Assembly (NCBI GenBank): GCA_049647585.1
Contig: JBARXY010000049.1
Coordinates: 62,001 to 126,000, forward strand
DNA: 64,000 nucleotides
DNA from: JAGQSZ01 sp049647585
Lineage (GTDB): Bacteria; Actinomycetota; Acidimicrobiia; Acidimicrobiales; Microtrichaceae
Direction: 5' to 3'
In this document: positions 45,810-53,002 of the stretch, piece after piece
Layout of the letters: each line of letters begins with the position of its first letter
Position numbering within the stretch: position 1 is the stretch's first letter
Notes under the pieces: model-generated
The model's database searches: none
What the model was told of the DNA's origin: nothing
Seen by the model: only the letters and a program-made list of their open reading frames with translations
Position numbers and translations under genes: made by a program

Positions 45810-47423
45810 CTAGTCGGGCCCGCAGCAGGGCGGGTCTGTACCGGGTGGGTCTGTACCGGGTGGGTCTGTACCGGGCGGGTCCACTCGTTCGGACATCGGT
45901 CCGGGCGGGTCGTCATGGTCACCTGACCGTGTGCCATTCCGACCGCCCATACGGTCCAGATGTTCGGCTTTCGACCGGGTGTGGTGGCGTTGACCGTGGA
46001 GCTGTCTGCCGTTGGGGGTGGTCCAGTGGGTCCAGCCGTGCTTGTCGAGAGTGACGTTCCAGCCGTTGGTGTGAGCTACACCGTGGTGGCGTCTACAGAG
46101 ACTTATGAGCTGGTCGATGTCGGTTGTTCCACCATTTTCCCACCAGATGATGTGGTGGGCGTCGGTCCAGGCGTGGGGCATGTCGCATCCCGGGAACACA
46201 CACCCCCCGTCGCGGCCGGCGAGAGCACGCCGCTGTTCTGCGGTCGCGTACCGGACTTCCCGTCCTCGGTCGAGTCGCCACCTGATGCGGTCCCAGGCGT
46301 CAGGCAGCTTGGTTTCCAGCTCCTCGAGCAATTGCTTGTACTTGTCTCCGGTGAGGCCGAAACCGCCTGTTGGCTGGGGTTGCACGGAGAACGGGAGTCC
46401 CGGCCCCATCTGCTTGGGGTTGCCATCGGAATCGGTGAGGATCGTGATGAGGTCTGGGGCGCAGAACATGACGTTGTCTGCGAGAGTGACGGTGTCGCCC
46501 CAGCGGGTAGAGCCATGGTCGAAATTTTCTGGTCCGACGCTCAACGACACCTCGGGCCGGCCAGGAGTGGTCTCGCCGACCTTTCGCGCTGTCGCCCGTC
46601 GACAGATCTCAACCAGCGCCATGGCCCGCAGCGTGGCCCGATCAGGGATTTCGAGTTCGCCGCCGGTTGTCTCGGCGTCCCTCTGGCGAGACCTGAACAG
46701 TTCGTCGGTGACCGCTTCGATGGCTTCGGTCACCGTGGCAGCGTTGGAGGCATCCAGCTGACCATTCAACAGAGTGAACTTGTCAGAGACACCGAAACTC
46801 AATCGGTTGACACTCTCGTCATCGTTTCCGGGTTCAGGGCCATCGGCATCGAATAGTTCGGCAGCTACCCGGATCTCTTGTTTCCAGCGGTTGAACGACA
46901 ACACCAACGCCCGTTCCACGTGCTCAGGCGCGAGGACTGCCATCTGGTCCTGGTTGCGGGGGTTCGTGACGTAAGCCAAGGCTTCTACGTGGGCCCATCC
47001 GATCACCCCGGCAGTCAACGCTTCGTTGATCACAGGCGAGAGAGTCCCGTCGAAGAGGACCCTGGACACCCGGAACCTGGAACGGGCCTTGCCCGACGCC
47101 AGCTTCGCCCTGTCCCCGAGCCACCCGGGAGTGGTCAATCCAGTCTCGCTGCAAGCGTCCGCCAGATAAGCCTCATACAGCAGCTTCGCTCTCGACGCAT
47201 CCACTACTCGTTGAACCATTTCCAGCGATTCAAGTGAATCGAGCAGGCTCTCCGCATCGACGCTCGAATGGAGATCCTCGAGCTGGGCGACCTGTTGCGC
47301 TTCCACACGAAGAGAATCCACAACCCCTTCGAGTTCACCCACCCCGACACCAGGAACCGTCGGCGTCGACCAGGTTCTGGTCCCGCCTTCTGTGGTGTTG
47401 ATCTCCTTTGCCGGATCGAACAT
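45810..47423 (-). CDS. DUF222/HNH endonuclease (13E12-repeat-type) protein
   Basis: 537 residues with the DUF222 region (about 40-330) and a C-terminal HNH motif CVFPGCDMPHAW...AHHIIWWENGG...SLCRRHHGVAH. These multi-copy actinobacterial proteins are thought to be nucleases of mobile origin. The C terminus is a DPPGT repeat encoded by a 15-bp tandem repeat at 45832-45882. ATG 47423 sits inside a 9-bp inverted repeat. It is preceded by a second HNH gene on the same strand. Confidence 0.88.
   Translation of the reverse strand: MFDPAKEINTTEGGTRTWSTPTVPGVGVGELEGVVDSLRVEAQQVAQLEDLHSSVDAESLLDSLESLEMVQRVVDASRAKLLYEAYLADACSETGLTTPGWLGDRAKLASGKARSRFRVSRVLFDGTLSPVINEALTAGVIGWAHVEALAYVTNPRNQDQMAVLAPEHVERALVLSFNRWKQEIRVAAELFDADGPEPGNDDESVNRLSFGVSDKFTLLNGQLDASNAATVTEAIEAVTDELFRSRQRDAETTGGELEIPDRATLRAMALVEICRRATARKVGETTPGRPEVSLSVGPENFDHGSTRWGDTVTLADNVMFCAPDLITILTDSDGNPKQMGPGLPFSVQPQPTGGFGLTGDKYKQLLEELETKLPDAWDRIRWRLDRGREVRYATAEQRRALAGRDGGCVFPGCDMPHAWTDAHHIIWWENGGTTDIDQLISLCRRHHGVAHTNGWNVTLDKHGWTHWTTPNGRQLHGQRHHTRSKAEHLDRMGGRNGTRSGDHDDPPGPMSERVDPPGTDPPGTDPPGTDPPCCGPD
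45832..45882. repeat. 15-bp in-frame tandem repeat (DPPGT units)
   Basis: GGGTCTGTACCGGGT at 45832, 45847 and 45862, then partly to 45882. On the minus strand it encodes the PPGTD repeats at the end of the DUF222 protein. Confidence 0.9.
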
Positions 47424-47449
47424 GTGTTCTATCTTAAGCCCATGTTCGA
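47416..47449. promoter_or_regulatory. 9-bp inverted repeat over the DUF222 gene start, with SOS-box-like half
   Basis: TCGAACATG (47416-47424) and CATGTTCGA (47441-47449) are perfect inverted arms around 16 bp. The left arm continues as TCGAACATGTGTTC, the same 14-mer found at the UvrD-type helicase. The gene's ATG (47423) is within it, so a repressor or an RNA hairpin here could block translation or transcription. Confidence 0.45.
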
Positions 47450-47533
47450 CATCCGTCAAGAGGTTCCGAGAGTTCCTCAAAGAAGTCGGGGAGAGTCGCA
47501 GAAAGTGTTCAACAGTCCACAACGACACACTCA

Positions 47534-47548
47534 GAAGGTGACACCTTC
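47534..47548. promoter_or_regulatory. Perfect 15-bp palindrome
   Basis: GAAGGTG-A-CACCTTC lies between the two HNH genes, about 110 bp upstream of the DUF222 gene start. It is a candidate operator or a short attenuator hairpin. Confidence 0.35.
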
Positions 47549-47554
47549 AAGTGG

Positions 47555-48457
47555 CTAGGAACTCGGGCAGGTCCGCAGCATCTCGACCAGCGATTGTTCT
47601 TCAGCCGGATCCGCGCTCAGCGACCACTCGACCTTCACCGAAATCCAGGCATGGGCGTAGGAACACCACTCGCTCACCTGAGGGCGCCACCGCGAGGGGT
47701 CTCGGTCTTGCTTGCTCCTGTTCGACGAAGCAGTGACTGCGAGCAGCGTCGACGGATTTTTCAAATCGTTTGCGAATGCCGTTCGCCGAGCCTCGGTCCA
47801 TCTCGATGCGCCCGAACGCCATGCCTCAGCGAGGGGCACCATGTGGTCGATGTCGAGATCCGACGCGTCGTAGACCATCAGGCCGTCATAGACCGACATC
47901 CAGCCCCCACTCGGTAGCTTCTCCGTAGCCAAGACCTCACACCGGGTGTCGCAACCATTCGAGTCCTCGTCGCGCCAGTGCGGAAAGGAGTCCCGAGAGT
48001 ACGGACCGATTGCCCCCTCGCTGGCAATCGAGAGCTTGGAGAGAGGCGAGGCGCTGTCAGGGCCACCCGTCAACGGCCCGGGGGAAGCTGACGTTGGCGA
48101 AGTTGACGGTGACGTTGAATCTTCGGGAGCCAACGTGGTCCGCGGTATCCGCTGACTGGTAGACGTAGCTGAGTCGCCACCCGAGTGCGGGGACTGCCGA
48201 TCTGGAGTCACCGACCCTGGCGCTGAGCTCTCTGGCGCATCGCCGGTAGCCGCTCTAGAAGTATCCGAGCCAGAGCCAGCAATTGCAGCCACCACCCACA
48301 GGAGCGTTGCTGCAATTGCGATACCCCGACGAAGGGACCTGCCGGCGAATCCCCAAAGAAGCAGCGGTACCGGGGCAAGCAGAATCCAGAATGCCGTCTG
48401 TCCCCACCAGGGAAGAATTCGGAATCGTGTCCAGAGATTCCCATCGGTGGCCATCAC
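47555..48457 (-). CDS. Membrane-anchored HNH nuclease (DUF1524-like)
   Basis: 300 residues. Two hydrophobic segments (about 18-37 and 45-62) precede a Ser/Thr/Pro-rich linker (65-125). The C-terminal nuclease domain holds DIDHMVPLAEAWRSGA, FANDLKNPSTLLAVTASSNRSKQDRDPSRW and a final WCSYAHAW block, the signature of GmrSD-C/DUF1524 HNH nucleases. Topology suggests the nuclease domain lies outside the membrane. Role (nutrient DNA, competence or defence) is open. Confidence 0.85.
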   Translation of the reverse strand: MMATDGNLWTRFRILPWWGQTAFWILLAPVPLLLWGFAGRSLRRGIAIAATLLWVVAAIAGSGSDTSRAATGDAPESSAPGSVTPDRQSPHSGGDSATSTSQRIPRTTLAPEDSTSPSTSPTSASPGPLTGGPDSASPLSKLSIASEGAIGPYSRDSFPHWRDEDSNGCDTRCEVLATEKLPSGGWMSVYDGLMVYDASDLDIDHMVPLAEAWRSGASRWTEARRTAFANDLKNPSTLLAVTASSNRSKQDRDPSRWRPQVSEWCSYAHAWISVKVEWSLSADPAEEQSLVEMLRTCPSS

Positions 48458-48550
48458 GCGCAGGCTAATCCGAACGTTCGGCGAGACCGGCTATCCATGG
48501 GCAACGACTCCACTGCCATGGCCGGTCGCGGTAGCGGATCTGCGTCGCCC

Positions 48551-48629
48551 GACGGGCGCGGTGAGGAAAGTCCGGCGCCGGGTCGAGCGTCTTCGCGGAG
48601 ATTGAGGACAGGGTGCGAGATATCCAGGG
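48551..48629 (+). other. RNase P RNA-like sequence block in a 431-bp gene-free region
   Basis: 48551-48575 contains GACGGGCG...GTGAGGAAAGTCCGG, very like the conserved CR-I/P4 block of bacterial RNase P RNA. Further on, 48608-48629 (ACAGGGTGCGAGATATCC...) resembles the block that follows it. The 3' conserved block (ACAGAACCCGGCTTA) is absent before 48750, so this cannot be called a complete rnpB. Apart from this and the integrase remnant I see nothing in 48458-48888. Confidence 0.3.
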
Positions 48630-48736
48630 CTGTACTACAGCCTCACCCAGACGCGACGACCACGTCTTAACTGTGCCGAGGGCGCAGCGATCCGAGCGGG
48701 CTCATCCCGTGCGCGATTCTGGAAGCCGGTAACTGA

Positions 48737-48800
48737 TCGGTCGCCACCATGTTCGACTGCTATGGCCACCTGTTCACGCCGGCGAAGAGGCGAGATCGAC
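48737..48800 (+). pseudogene. Remnant of a tyrosine recombinase (integrase) C terminus
   Basis: After an in-frame stop the frame reads SVATMFDCYGHLFTP, which matches the C-terminal box of phage-type integrases (typically T-x-D-R-Y-G-H-L, with the active-site Tyr). The Arg before Tyr is Cys here, and the rest of the gene is missing. Only about 15 residues support this. Confidence 0.4.
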
Positions 48801-48888
48801 TCCATTTAACTCGTGCGACAAGACGGGCCGTGACCCGCAGCGCCGACACCAAGACCCGCTGTCAGCGGCTACTCGAGGCGCTCGACAT

Positions 48889-49605
48889 CTACCCACTGGG
48901 CGGTGCTGGCGGAGAATTGAACGGTGGCGGAACCGCGAGCTGCCCCGCCTGCGGCGGCTGTGACTCGACCAGCCGCTTCACCGATGCGGCGTAGGCCTCG
49001 GCAGCTGCCGCCACCTGCTTCCGGGGATGAATGAAGTAGGGGCCCCATCGCATGGCCGACAGCTTGATGCTGTAGGTGAGCTGGGTCCCGCCGATCGTGT
49101 GGGACACCTCGTAGCTTTGACTCACCGGCGGACCTGTCACGCTGCGAGCGACGGCCGATCGGCCAGGCTGTTCCTCGGTGACCTCGATGATGCCGGCCTG
49201 GAGAGCGTCGTGCGGTGCCTCCGAGATGAAGCACTGCTGTTCGCCCACACCGATCGGGCTGCCGGGCACCGTGAACCCGCGCCGGACCGCCGGCTGGATC
49301 ATCGGCGCCGTCTCGGCAGTGCGGATGAAGGACCACACGTCCTCGGGAGGGCGAGCGATGAACACACTCGCCGTGCCCGGCCACATACGAAGCGCCGGAG
49401 GCTGCTGGGCTGCAGGACGCTCGGTCAACGAAGTCAGAATCGATAAGAAGATCACGAGCCAGCCAAGCGGGACCAGGACGTCAGCACCGTTGCCAACCCT
49501 CGATCCACTTCCAAGTGCCGCCACCACCAGAGCCATGATCGAAACGATCATGACGAACTGAGATGTCTTCCACAGCACTCGCATGGGGTGCGGCGTCGTC
49601 CTCAT
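48889..49605 (-). CDS. SRPBCC-family membrane protein
   Basis: 238 residues from ATG 49605 with GGGAGGAAA upstream. Two hydrophobic segments (about residues 15-35 and 42-60) anchor a helix-grip domain (VFIARPPEDVWSFIRTAETAP ... WGPYFIHPRK) and a Pro/Gln-rich tail. Ligand unknown. Divergent from the peptide cassette with a 182-bp gap. Confidence 0.78.
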   Translation of the reverse strand: MRTTPHPMRVLWKTSQFVMIVSIMALVVAALGSGSRVGNGADVLVPLGWLVIFLSILTSLTERPAAQQPPALRMWPGTASVFIARPPEDVWSFIRTAETAPMIQPAVRRGFTVPGSPIGVGEQQCFISEAPHDALQAGIIEVTEEQPGRSAVARSVTGPPVSQSYEVSHTIGGTQLTYSIKLSAMRWGPYFIHPRKQVAAAAEAYAASVKRLVESQPPQAGQLAVPPPFNSPPAPPSG

Positions 49606-49787
49606 GATTTTCCTCCCATCTCGACAATACTCAACCTGCATTTGGCCCGAGGCATCGCGGTGGTGTCCGCGGTCGCTCCTGTCTTCACGTCGGTCTTCCG
49701 CCGACTGCACAGGTCCGGATGTTATGTCATGCCGAACCGTCGTTGTTGGACGTCCGCACCCGACGGGCGACGCCTATGCTCTGAAGC

Positions 49788-49949
49788 ATGAGCATCTCTG
49801 ACGAGGACATCAACGAGCAGCCCCTGGACGACGGCCTGGTGACAAACGGCGGCGACGCAGACGGCACCGACGGCGGCGATTCGGACGGCACCGACGGCGG
49901 CGACGCGGACGGCACCGACGGCGGCGATTCGGACGGCACCGACTCCTGA
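49788..49949 (+). CDS. Candidate RiPP precursor peptide with four GGD(A/S)DGTD repeats
   Basis: 53 residues: a 20-residue acidic leader (MSISDEDINEQPLDDGLVTN), four head-to-tail octapeptides GGDADGTD, GGDSDGTD, GGDADGTD, GGDSDGTD, and a final Ser. It is 32% Asp and has no signal peptide. A TATGCT (-10-like) 8 bases before the ATG suggests a leaderless message. The next gene, 17 bp on, encodes a JmjC/cupin oxygenase, which could hydroxylate the repeated Asp residues. Alternative: a Ca2+-binding Asp-rich peptide, as DxDGTD resembles calcium-loop sequence. The size, repeats and position argue for a precursor peptide. Confidence 0.65.
   Translation: MSISDEDINEQPLDDGLVTNGGDADGTDGGDSDGTDGGDADGTDGGDSDGTDS
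49848..49943. repeat. 24-bp in-frame repeat, four copies, alternating A/S variants
   Basis: The octapeptide units are encoded by near-identical 24-bp blocks; units 1 and 3 carry GAC GC(A/G), units 2 and 4 GAT TCG. Alternation implies the array grew by duplicating a two-unit block. Confidence 0.92.
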
Positions 49950-49966
49950 ACTCAACCTCGAACTGG

Positions 49967-51169
49967 TTGATCAGGCGGGTTCCGCACCCGGGGGTACCCG
50001 ACCTCGCGGACTTGGTCGGTGACGTCGACATGTTCGAGCGTGAGGTCGTATACCACCGAAGTCTGCACAGGCAGGTGGCGGGTCCGATCGGTCGCTTCGT
50101 CGACACCGAGGAGCTATGGAACTCGTTGCTGCGGCGGGGAATCAGAAGGCCTGCGTTTCGCCTTGTGCGCGCAGGTTCGACGGTTGAACGCACCGGCATT
50201 ACGAGACGTGCCGGGTTCGGGAACCGTTCCCTCGACGATGTCGTCGATCCGAATCGTGTGATCAAACGGTACCGAGACGGTGACACCGTCGTGTTACAGG
50301 GGCTGCACCATACCGACCCGCATCTCGCTCGCCTCGCGAACAATCTGGCGCTTGATCTGGATCAGCCGATCCAGATCAACGCCTATCTGTCACCGCCCGG
50401 TGAGCGAGGTTTGGACGTGCACTTCGACTACCACGATGTCTTCGTCGTTCAGGTCACCGGCTCGAAGCGGTGGCGTATCTGGGAACCGCTGGAGAGCACT
50501 AGCAATCCGGTGAAGGGACGCCACTCCATCGCCTCGCCGAGCCTGCAGGAGTTGGGCGAGCCTCGGCTCGACCTGACGTTGCGGGCCGGCGACGTGCTCT
50601 ATCTGCCACGCGGGTTCCCGCATCTGGCCGAGTCGCTCGACGAGCCCTCTGACCACCTCACGATCGGGCTGGTTGCGCTGACTTGGCAGGCTGTCGTCCG
50701 CAAGGCCGTGGACGCCGAGGTCGCTGCGGGGAGATTGTCGGCGCCGCTTCCGGTCGGCATGCTCGATCCGCTCGCCGGCACGAACGCAGCGCTCGACTCG
50801 TCGCTCGGACTCGACGGTCTACGTGGACAGTTGTCGCCAGACGTGTTCCGACATTGGCTCGCGCGTGAGGTCTGGCGCCGACAACCCGCTACTCGACTCC
50901 GTCCCCGTTGCCGCCCGGAACTCGGACGCTCTGCCCTGGAGTTCACACCCGGGCCATTGCTGTGGCTGACGTCCGTCGCCGACCGAGCAATTCTCGGTCT
51001 GGGCGATCGACTTCTCGACATGCCACTCGAGGCGTTCGGCTTCCTCGCCCAGATGTTCGACACCACTGGTGCCTTCCGAGCCGACGAACTCGTGGGGCTC
51101 GACACAGGATCACGCAATGTCGTGCTGAGCCGCTTGTTGTCAGAGGGAGTGATAGCCCATGTCGGATAA
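49967..51169 (+). CDS. JmjC/cupin_4-type Fe(II)/2-oxoglutarate oxygenase
   Basis: 400 residues if started at TTG 49967; a later ATG (50030 region, MFEREVV) is possible. The HxD...H iron triad is intact: H152 and D154 in LDVHFDYHD, H219 in RGFPHLAES. K167 in TGSKRWRIWEP would bind 2-oxoglutarate. The family includes ribosomal-protein hydroxylases (YcfD/ROXA, MINA53) that hydroxylate Arg or His side chains. A winged-helix-like region follows the JmjC core. Its position between a repeat peptide and a ferredoxin-like protein suggests the peptide is its substrate. This last step is inference. Confidence 0.85.
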   Translation: MIRRVPHPGVPDLADLVGDVDMFEREVVYHRSLHRQVAGPIGRFVDTEELWNSLLRRGIRRPAFRLVRAGSTVERTGITRRAGFGNRSLDDVVDPNRVIKRYRDGDTVVLQGLHHTDPHLARLANNLALDLDQPIQINAYLSPPGERGLDVHFDYHDVFVVQVTGSKRWRIWEPLESTSNPVKGRHSIASPSLQELGEPRLDLTLRAGDVLYLPRGFPHLAESLDEPSDHLTIGLVALTWQAVVRKAVDAEVAAGRLSAPLPVGMLDPLAGTNAALDSSLGLDGLRGQLSPDVFRHWLAREVWRRQPATRLRPRCRPELGRSALEFTPGPLLWLTSVADRAILGLGDRLLDMPLEAFGFLAQMFDTTGAFRADELVGLDTGSRNVVLSRLLSEGVIAHVG

Positions 51170-52052
51170 GTTCCAATGCGCTCTGGCTGCCGCTGATCGT
51201 GACGAGCCATTGTTCGCCACAGCATCGCAGGTTCGCGGTTGGCTGCTGGTCGAGGTCCGTGGGGCATGGGGCAACGACGCTGTTCACGAAAGCGCGCTCG
51301 GCGAGTTGGTCCCGTCGAAGTGGAAGGAACAGCTCAAACGGCGCGGCCTGCGAGTCGTATGCATCCGCTCCCACCTTCGACGCAACACTCCGGGCGTACG
51401 CCTCTATACGTGTTCGGCACGCTGTCCCGGCGCCGGTCCGTCGATGCTCTGGCGCCGCGAGATTCCGTCGCTCGGCGATGTGGTCGGGGCCACAGAAGGA
51501 CTCGCTCTGGACGTAGCTCCCGGCCCAGGATGGGCGCAGGAGCTGGCTCCGCTCTATCTGGTTTGCACCAACGGTCGCCACGACCAGTGCTGCGCCAACC
51601 TGGGTCGACCCTTGGTGCGGGCGCTGCGGGAGTCCCCCTGGGCCGAGCAGTTCTGGGAGTCGTCACACGTCGGCGGTGACAGATTCGCAGCGAACGTCGT
51701 AGCCCTACCCGAGAGTGTCTACTTCGGGCGTGTCGATCCAGAGGTTGCGCCCAAACTCCTAGAAGCATTCGAACGCCGCCAACTGGATCTCCAGAGGTTC
51801 CGAGGGCGCACTTCGCTGACATTCGCCGAACAGGCGGTGGAGCACTTCGTCCGCCGAGAGTTCGACATCGTTGACATCGATGGCGTCGTAGTCGGGCGGC
51901 GCGACGAGGACGGCTCATTTCCTGTGCAGGTCGGCGACCGGTCCGTCGCGGTGCGAATCCGTCGCCGAATGGAAATCGTGAATGACCCCCTCACTTGTAG
52001 CGGTCCTGCGCAACAGCAGGTGCCCACCTTCACTCTGCATTCCATCGCTTGA
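51159..52052 (+). CDS. Sucrase/ferredoxin-like (Apd1-type) [2Fe-2S] protein
   Basis: 297 residues overlapping the JmjC gene by 11 bp. The thioredoxin-like ferredoxin motif CTNGRHDQCCANLGRP (C136, C144, C145) and a distal HVGGDRFAANVV histidine are the cluster-binding residues of the sucraseferredoxin family. Also visible is CSARCPG (C85, C89). Overlap means coupled translation with the oxygenase. It could keep the oxygenase iron reduced or catalyse a second redox step on the peptide; neither has been shown. Confidence 0.85.
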   Translation: MSDKFQCALAAADRDEPLFATASQVRGWLLVEVRGAWGNDAVHESALGELVPSKWKEQLKRRGLRVVCIRSHLRRNTPGVRLYTCSARCPGAGPSMLWRREIPSLGDVVGATEGLALDVAPGPGWAQELAPLYLVCTNGRHDQCCANLGRPLVRALRESPWAEQFWESSHVGGDRFAANVVALPESVYFGRVDPEVAPKLLEAFERRQLDLQRFRGRTSLTFAEQAVEHFVRREFDIVDIDGVVVGRRDEDGSFPVQVGDRSVAVRIRRRMEIVNDPLTCSGPAQQQVPTFTLHSIA

Positions 52053-52127
52053 CCCACCGGTGCGCCAGCCTTGGCTTAGCATCGCGTTTCCGACGAGGCC
52101 GAAGCCGGCCGGAACAGGACCAAAGCC

Positions 52128-52445
52128 ATGAGCACCCAATTGATGGTCTGGATCGACCAGGACCTCTGCACGGGCGACGGGATATGTTCCGAGATCTGCC
52201 CCGATGTCTTTGAGCCGCGCGACGACGGTTTGTGGGTCGTGAAAGAGGAATCGGCTCATTTCGGCAAAACCATCGTCTTTGACGGAGGCACCGGCGACGG
52301 GCATGGACCCGATATGACCAAAGGGGTCGCACGTATCCCCGATGGATTGATCGGCGATGCCATCGAAGCCGCAGAAGAGTGCCCCGGCGAATGCATCATG
52401 ATCGAACCCTTCGATCAGGAAATCGTCGATGCCCGCGGGGTCTGA
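52128..52445 (+). CDS. Small ferredoxin ([3Fe-4S]/[4Fe-4S] type)
   Basis: 105 residues with the cluster motif C-x5-C-x3-C-P (CTGDGICSEICPDVFE, residues about 14-29) and a C-terminal Cys pair in EECPGECIMIE. A 35-residue insertion rich in Gly/Asp (FDGGTGDGHGPDM) separates the two halves and is longer than usual. Such ferredoxins often feed P450s. It lies 75 bp after the cassette, with its own TAGCAT promoter-like element, so it may or may not belong to it. Confidence 0.85.
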   Translation: MSTQLMVWIDQDLCTGDGICSEICPDVFEPRDDGLWVVKEESAHFGKTIVFDGGTGDGHGPDMTKGVARIPDGLIGDAIEAAEECPGECIMIEPFDQEIVDARGV

Positions 52446-52456
52446 GACCGCCGCTC

Positions 52457-52479
52457 GTGGTGGGCGTACGCAGACTTGA
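52457..52479. repeat. att-like direct repeat of tRNA-Val 3' end (distal copy)
   Basis: All 23 bases are identical to 52980-53002, which covers the T-loop-to-CCA end of tRNA-Val. Duplicated tRNA 3' ends are the footprint of tyrosine-recombinase integration. Confidence 0.7.
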
Positions 52480-52528
52480 GTCGCACAGCAACGGTGGCGG
52501 AGCAACGCGCTCTTTGCGCTTCGCCACG

Positions 52529-52870
52529 TCAGGCCGGCTGGGAGACGGGGCTGCCCTCGGAGCGGAGGTAGCTCGACAGCCGGCCGACCAGATCTCGGTC
52601 GCTGTGCACCGCAGCGGTCGCTCGCCACTCGTGGAGGAGTTGGCCGACCGAGGCGAACGCATCGAGCTCGGACGCCGCCAAGATCGTCCGAGTGAACTCG
52701 TTGAGGAATTCGTCGAGCTCTGCAGCAGGGAGGAACGATGTCTAGGCGAACTCGCTACAGACCGCTTCCGCCAAGACGTCCGGCGAGTGAGCCGCGAGGT
52801 TGCGAAGGGTCCGGCCCACCATCTCGAACGCAGCCGAGCGATCCTCATCCCGTCCGGCCAACGTCAGCCG
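52529..52870 (-). pseudogene. Broken small gene with in-frame stop, antitoxin-like C terminus
   Basis: The minus-strand frame reads ...EDRSAAFEMVGRTLRNLA... to a TAG (52742-52744), then continues in the same frame as FLPAAELDEFLNEFT and LLHEWRATAAVHSDRDLVG to a TGA at 52529. The last part resembles C termini of Phd/YefM-type antitoxins (LHEWRATA-x-V-x-x-D), but this is from memory of the family and weak. No intact start is seen. Confidence 0.35.
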
Positions 52871-52950
52871 AAGGCGGCCTGACTGCGATCAGCGGCTCAG
52901 CATGTGCCATGGAGCCCAATTCGACAGTCGTGGCACATGTCCCAAGACGA

Positions 52951-52978
52951 CGGAACCCCTGCCGTAGCAGGGGTTCCG
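52951..52978 (-). terminator. tRNA-Val terminator hairpin
   Basis: CGGAACCCCTGC / GCAGGGGTTCCG form a 12-bp perfect stem with a 4-base loop directly after the tRNA 3' end on the minus strand. Followed by GTCGTCTTGG, with a weak T-tract. Confidence 0.8.
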
Positions 52979-52979
52979 G

Positions 52980-53002
52980 GTGGTGGGCGTACGCAGACTT
53001 GA
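52980..53002. repeat. att-like direct repeat of tRNA-Val 3' end (proximal copy)
   Basis: The copy within the intact tRNA gene; paired with 52457-52479, 523 bp away. Confidence 0.7.

Larger units (their letters stand above)
52446..52980. other. Gene-poor 535-bp segment between ferredoxin and tRNA-Val
   Basis: The segment holds a 23-bp duplicate of the tRNA-Val 3' end near its left edge, a broken gene on the minus strand and the tRNA terminator hairpin. I read it as the remains of an element inserted at the tRNA. Confidence 0.5.

Noticed and set aside
48458..48888. Complete RNase P RNA gene
   Set aside because: Only the 5' conserved block is seen; the 3' block needed for the P4 helix is missing.
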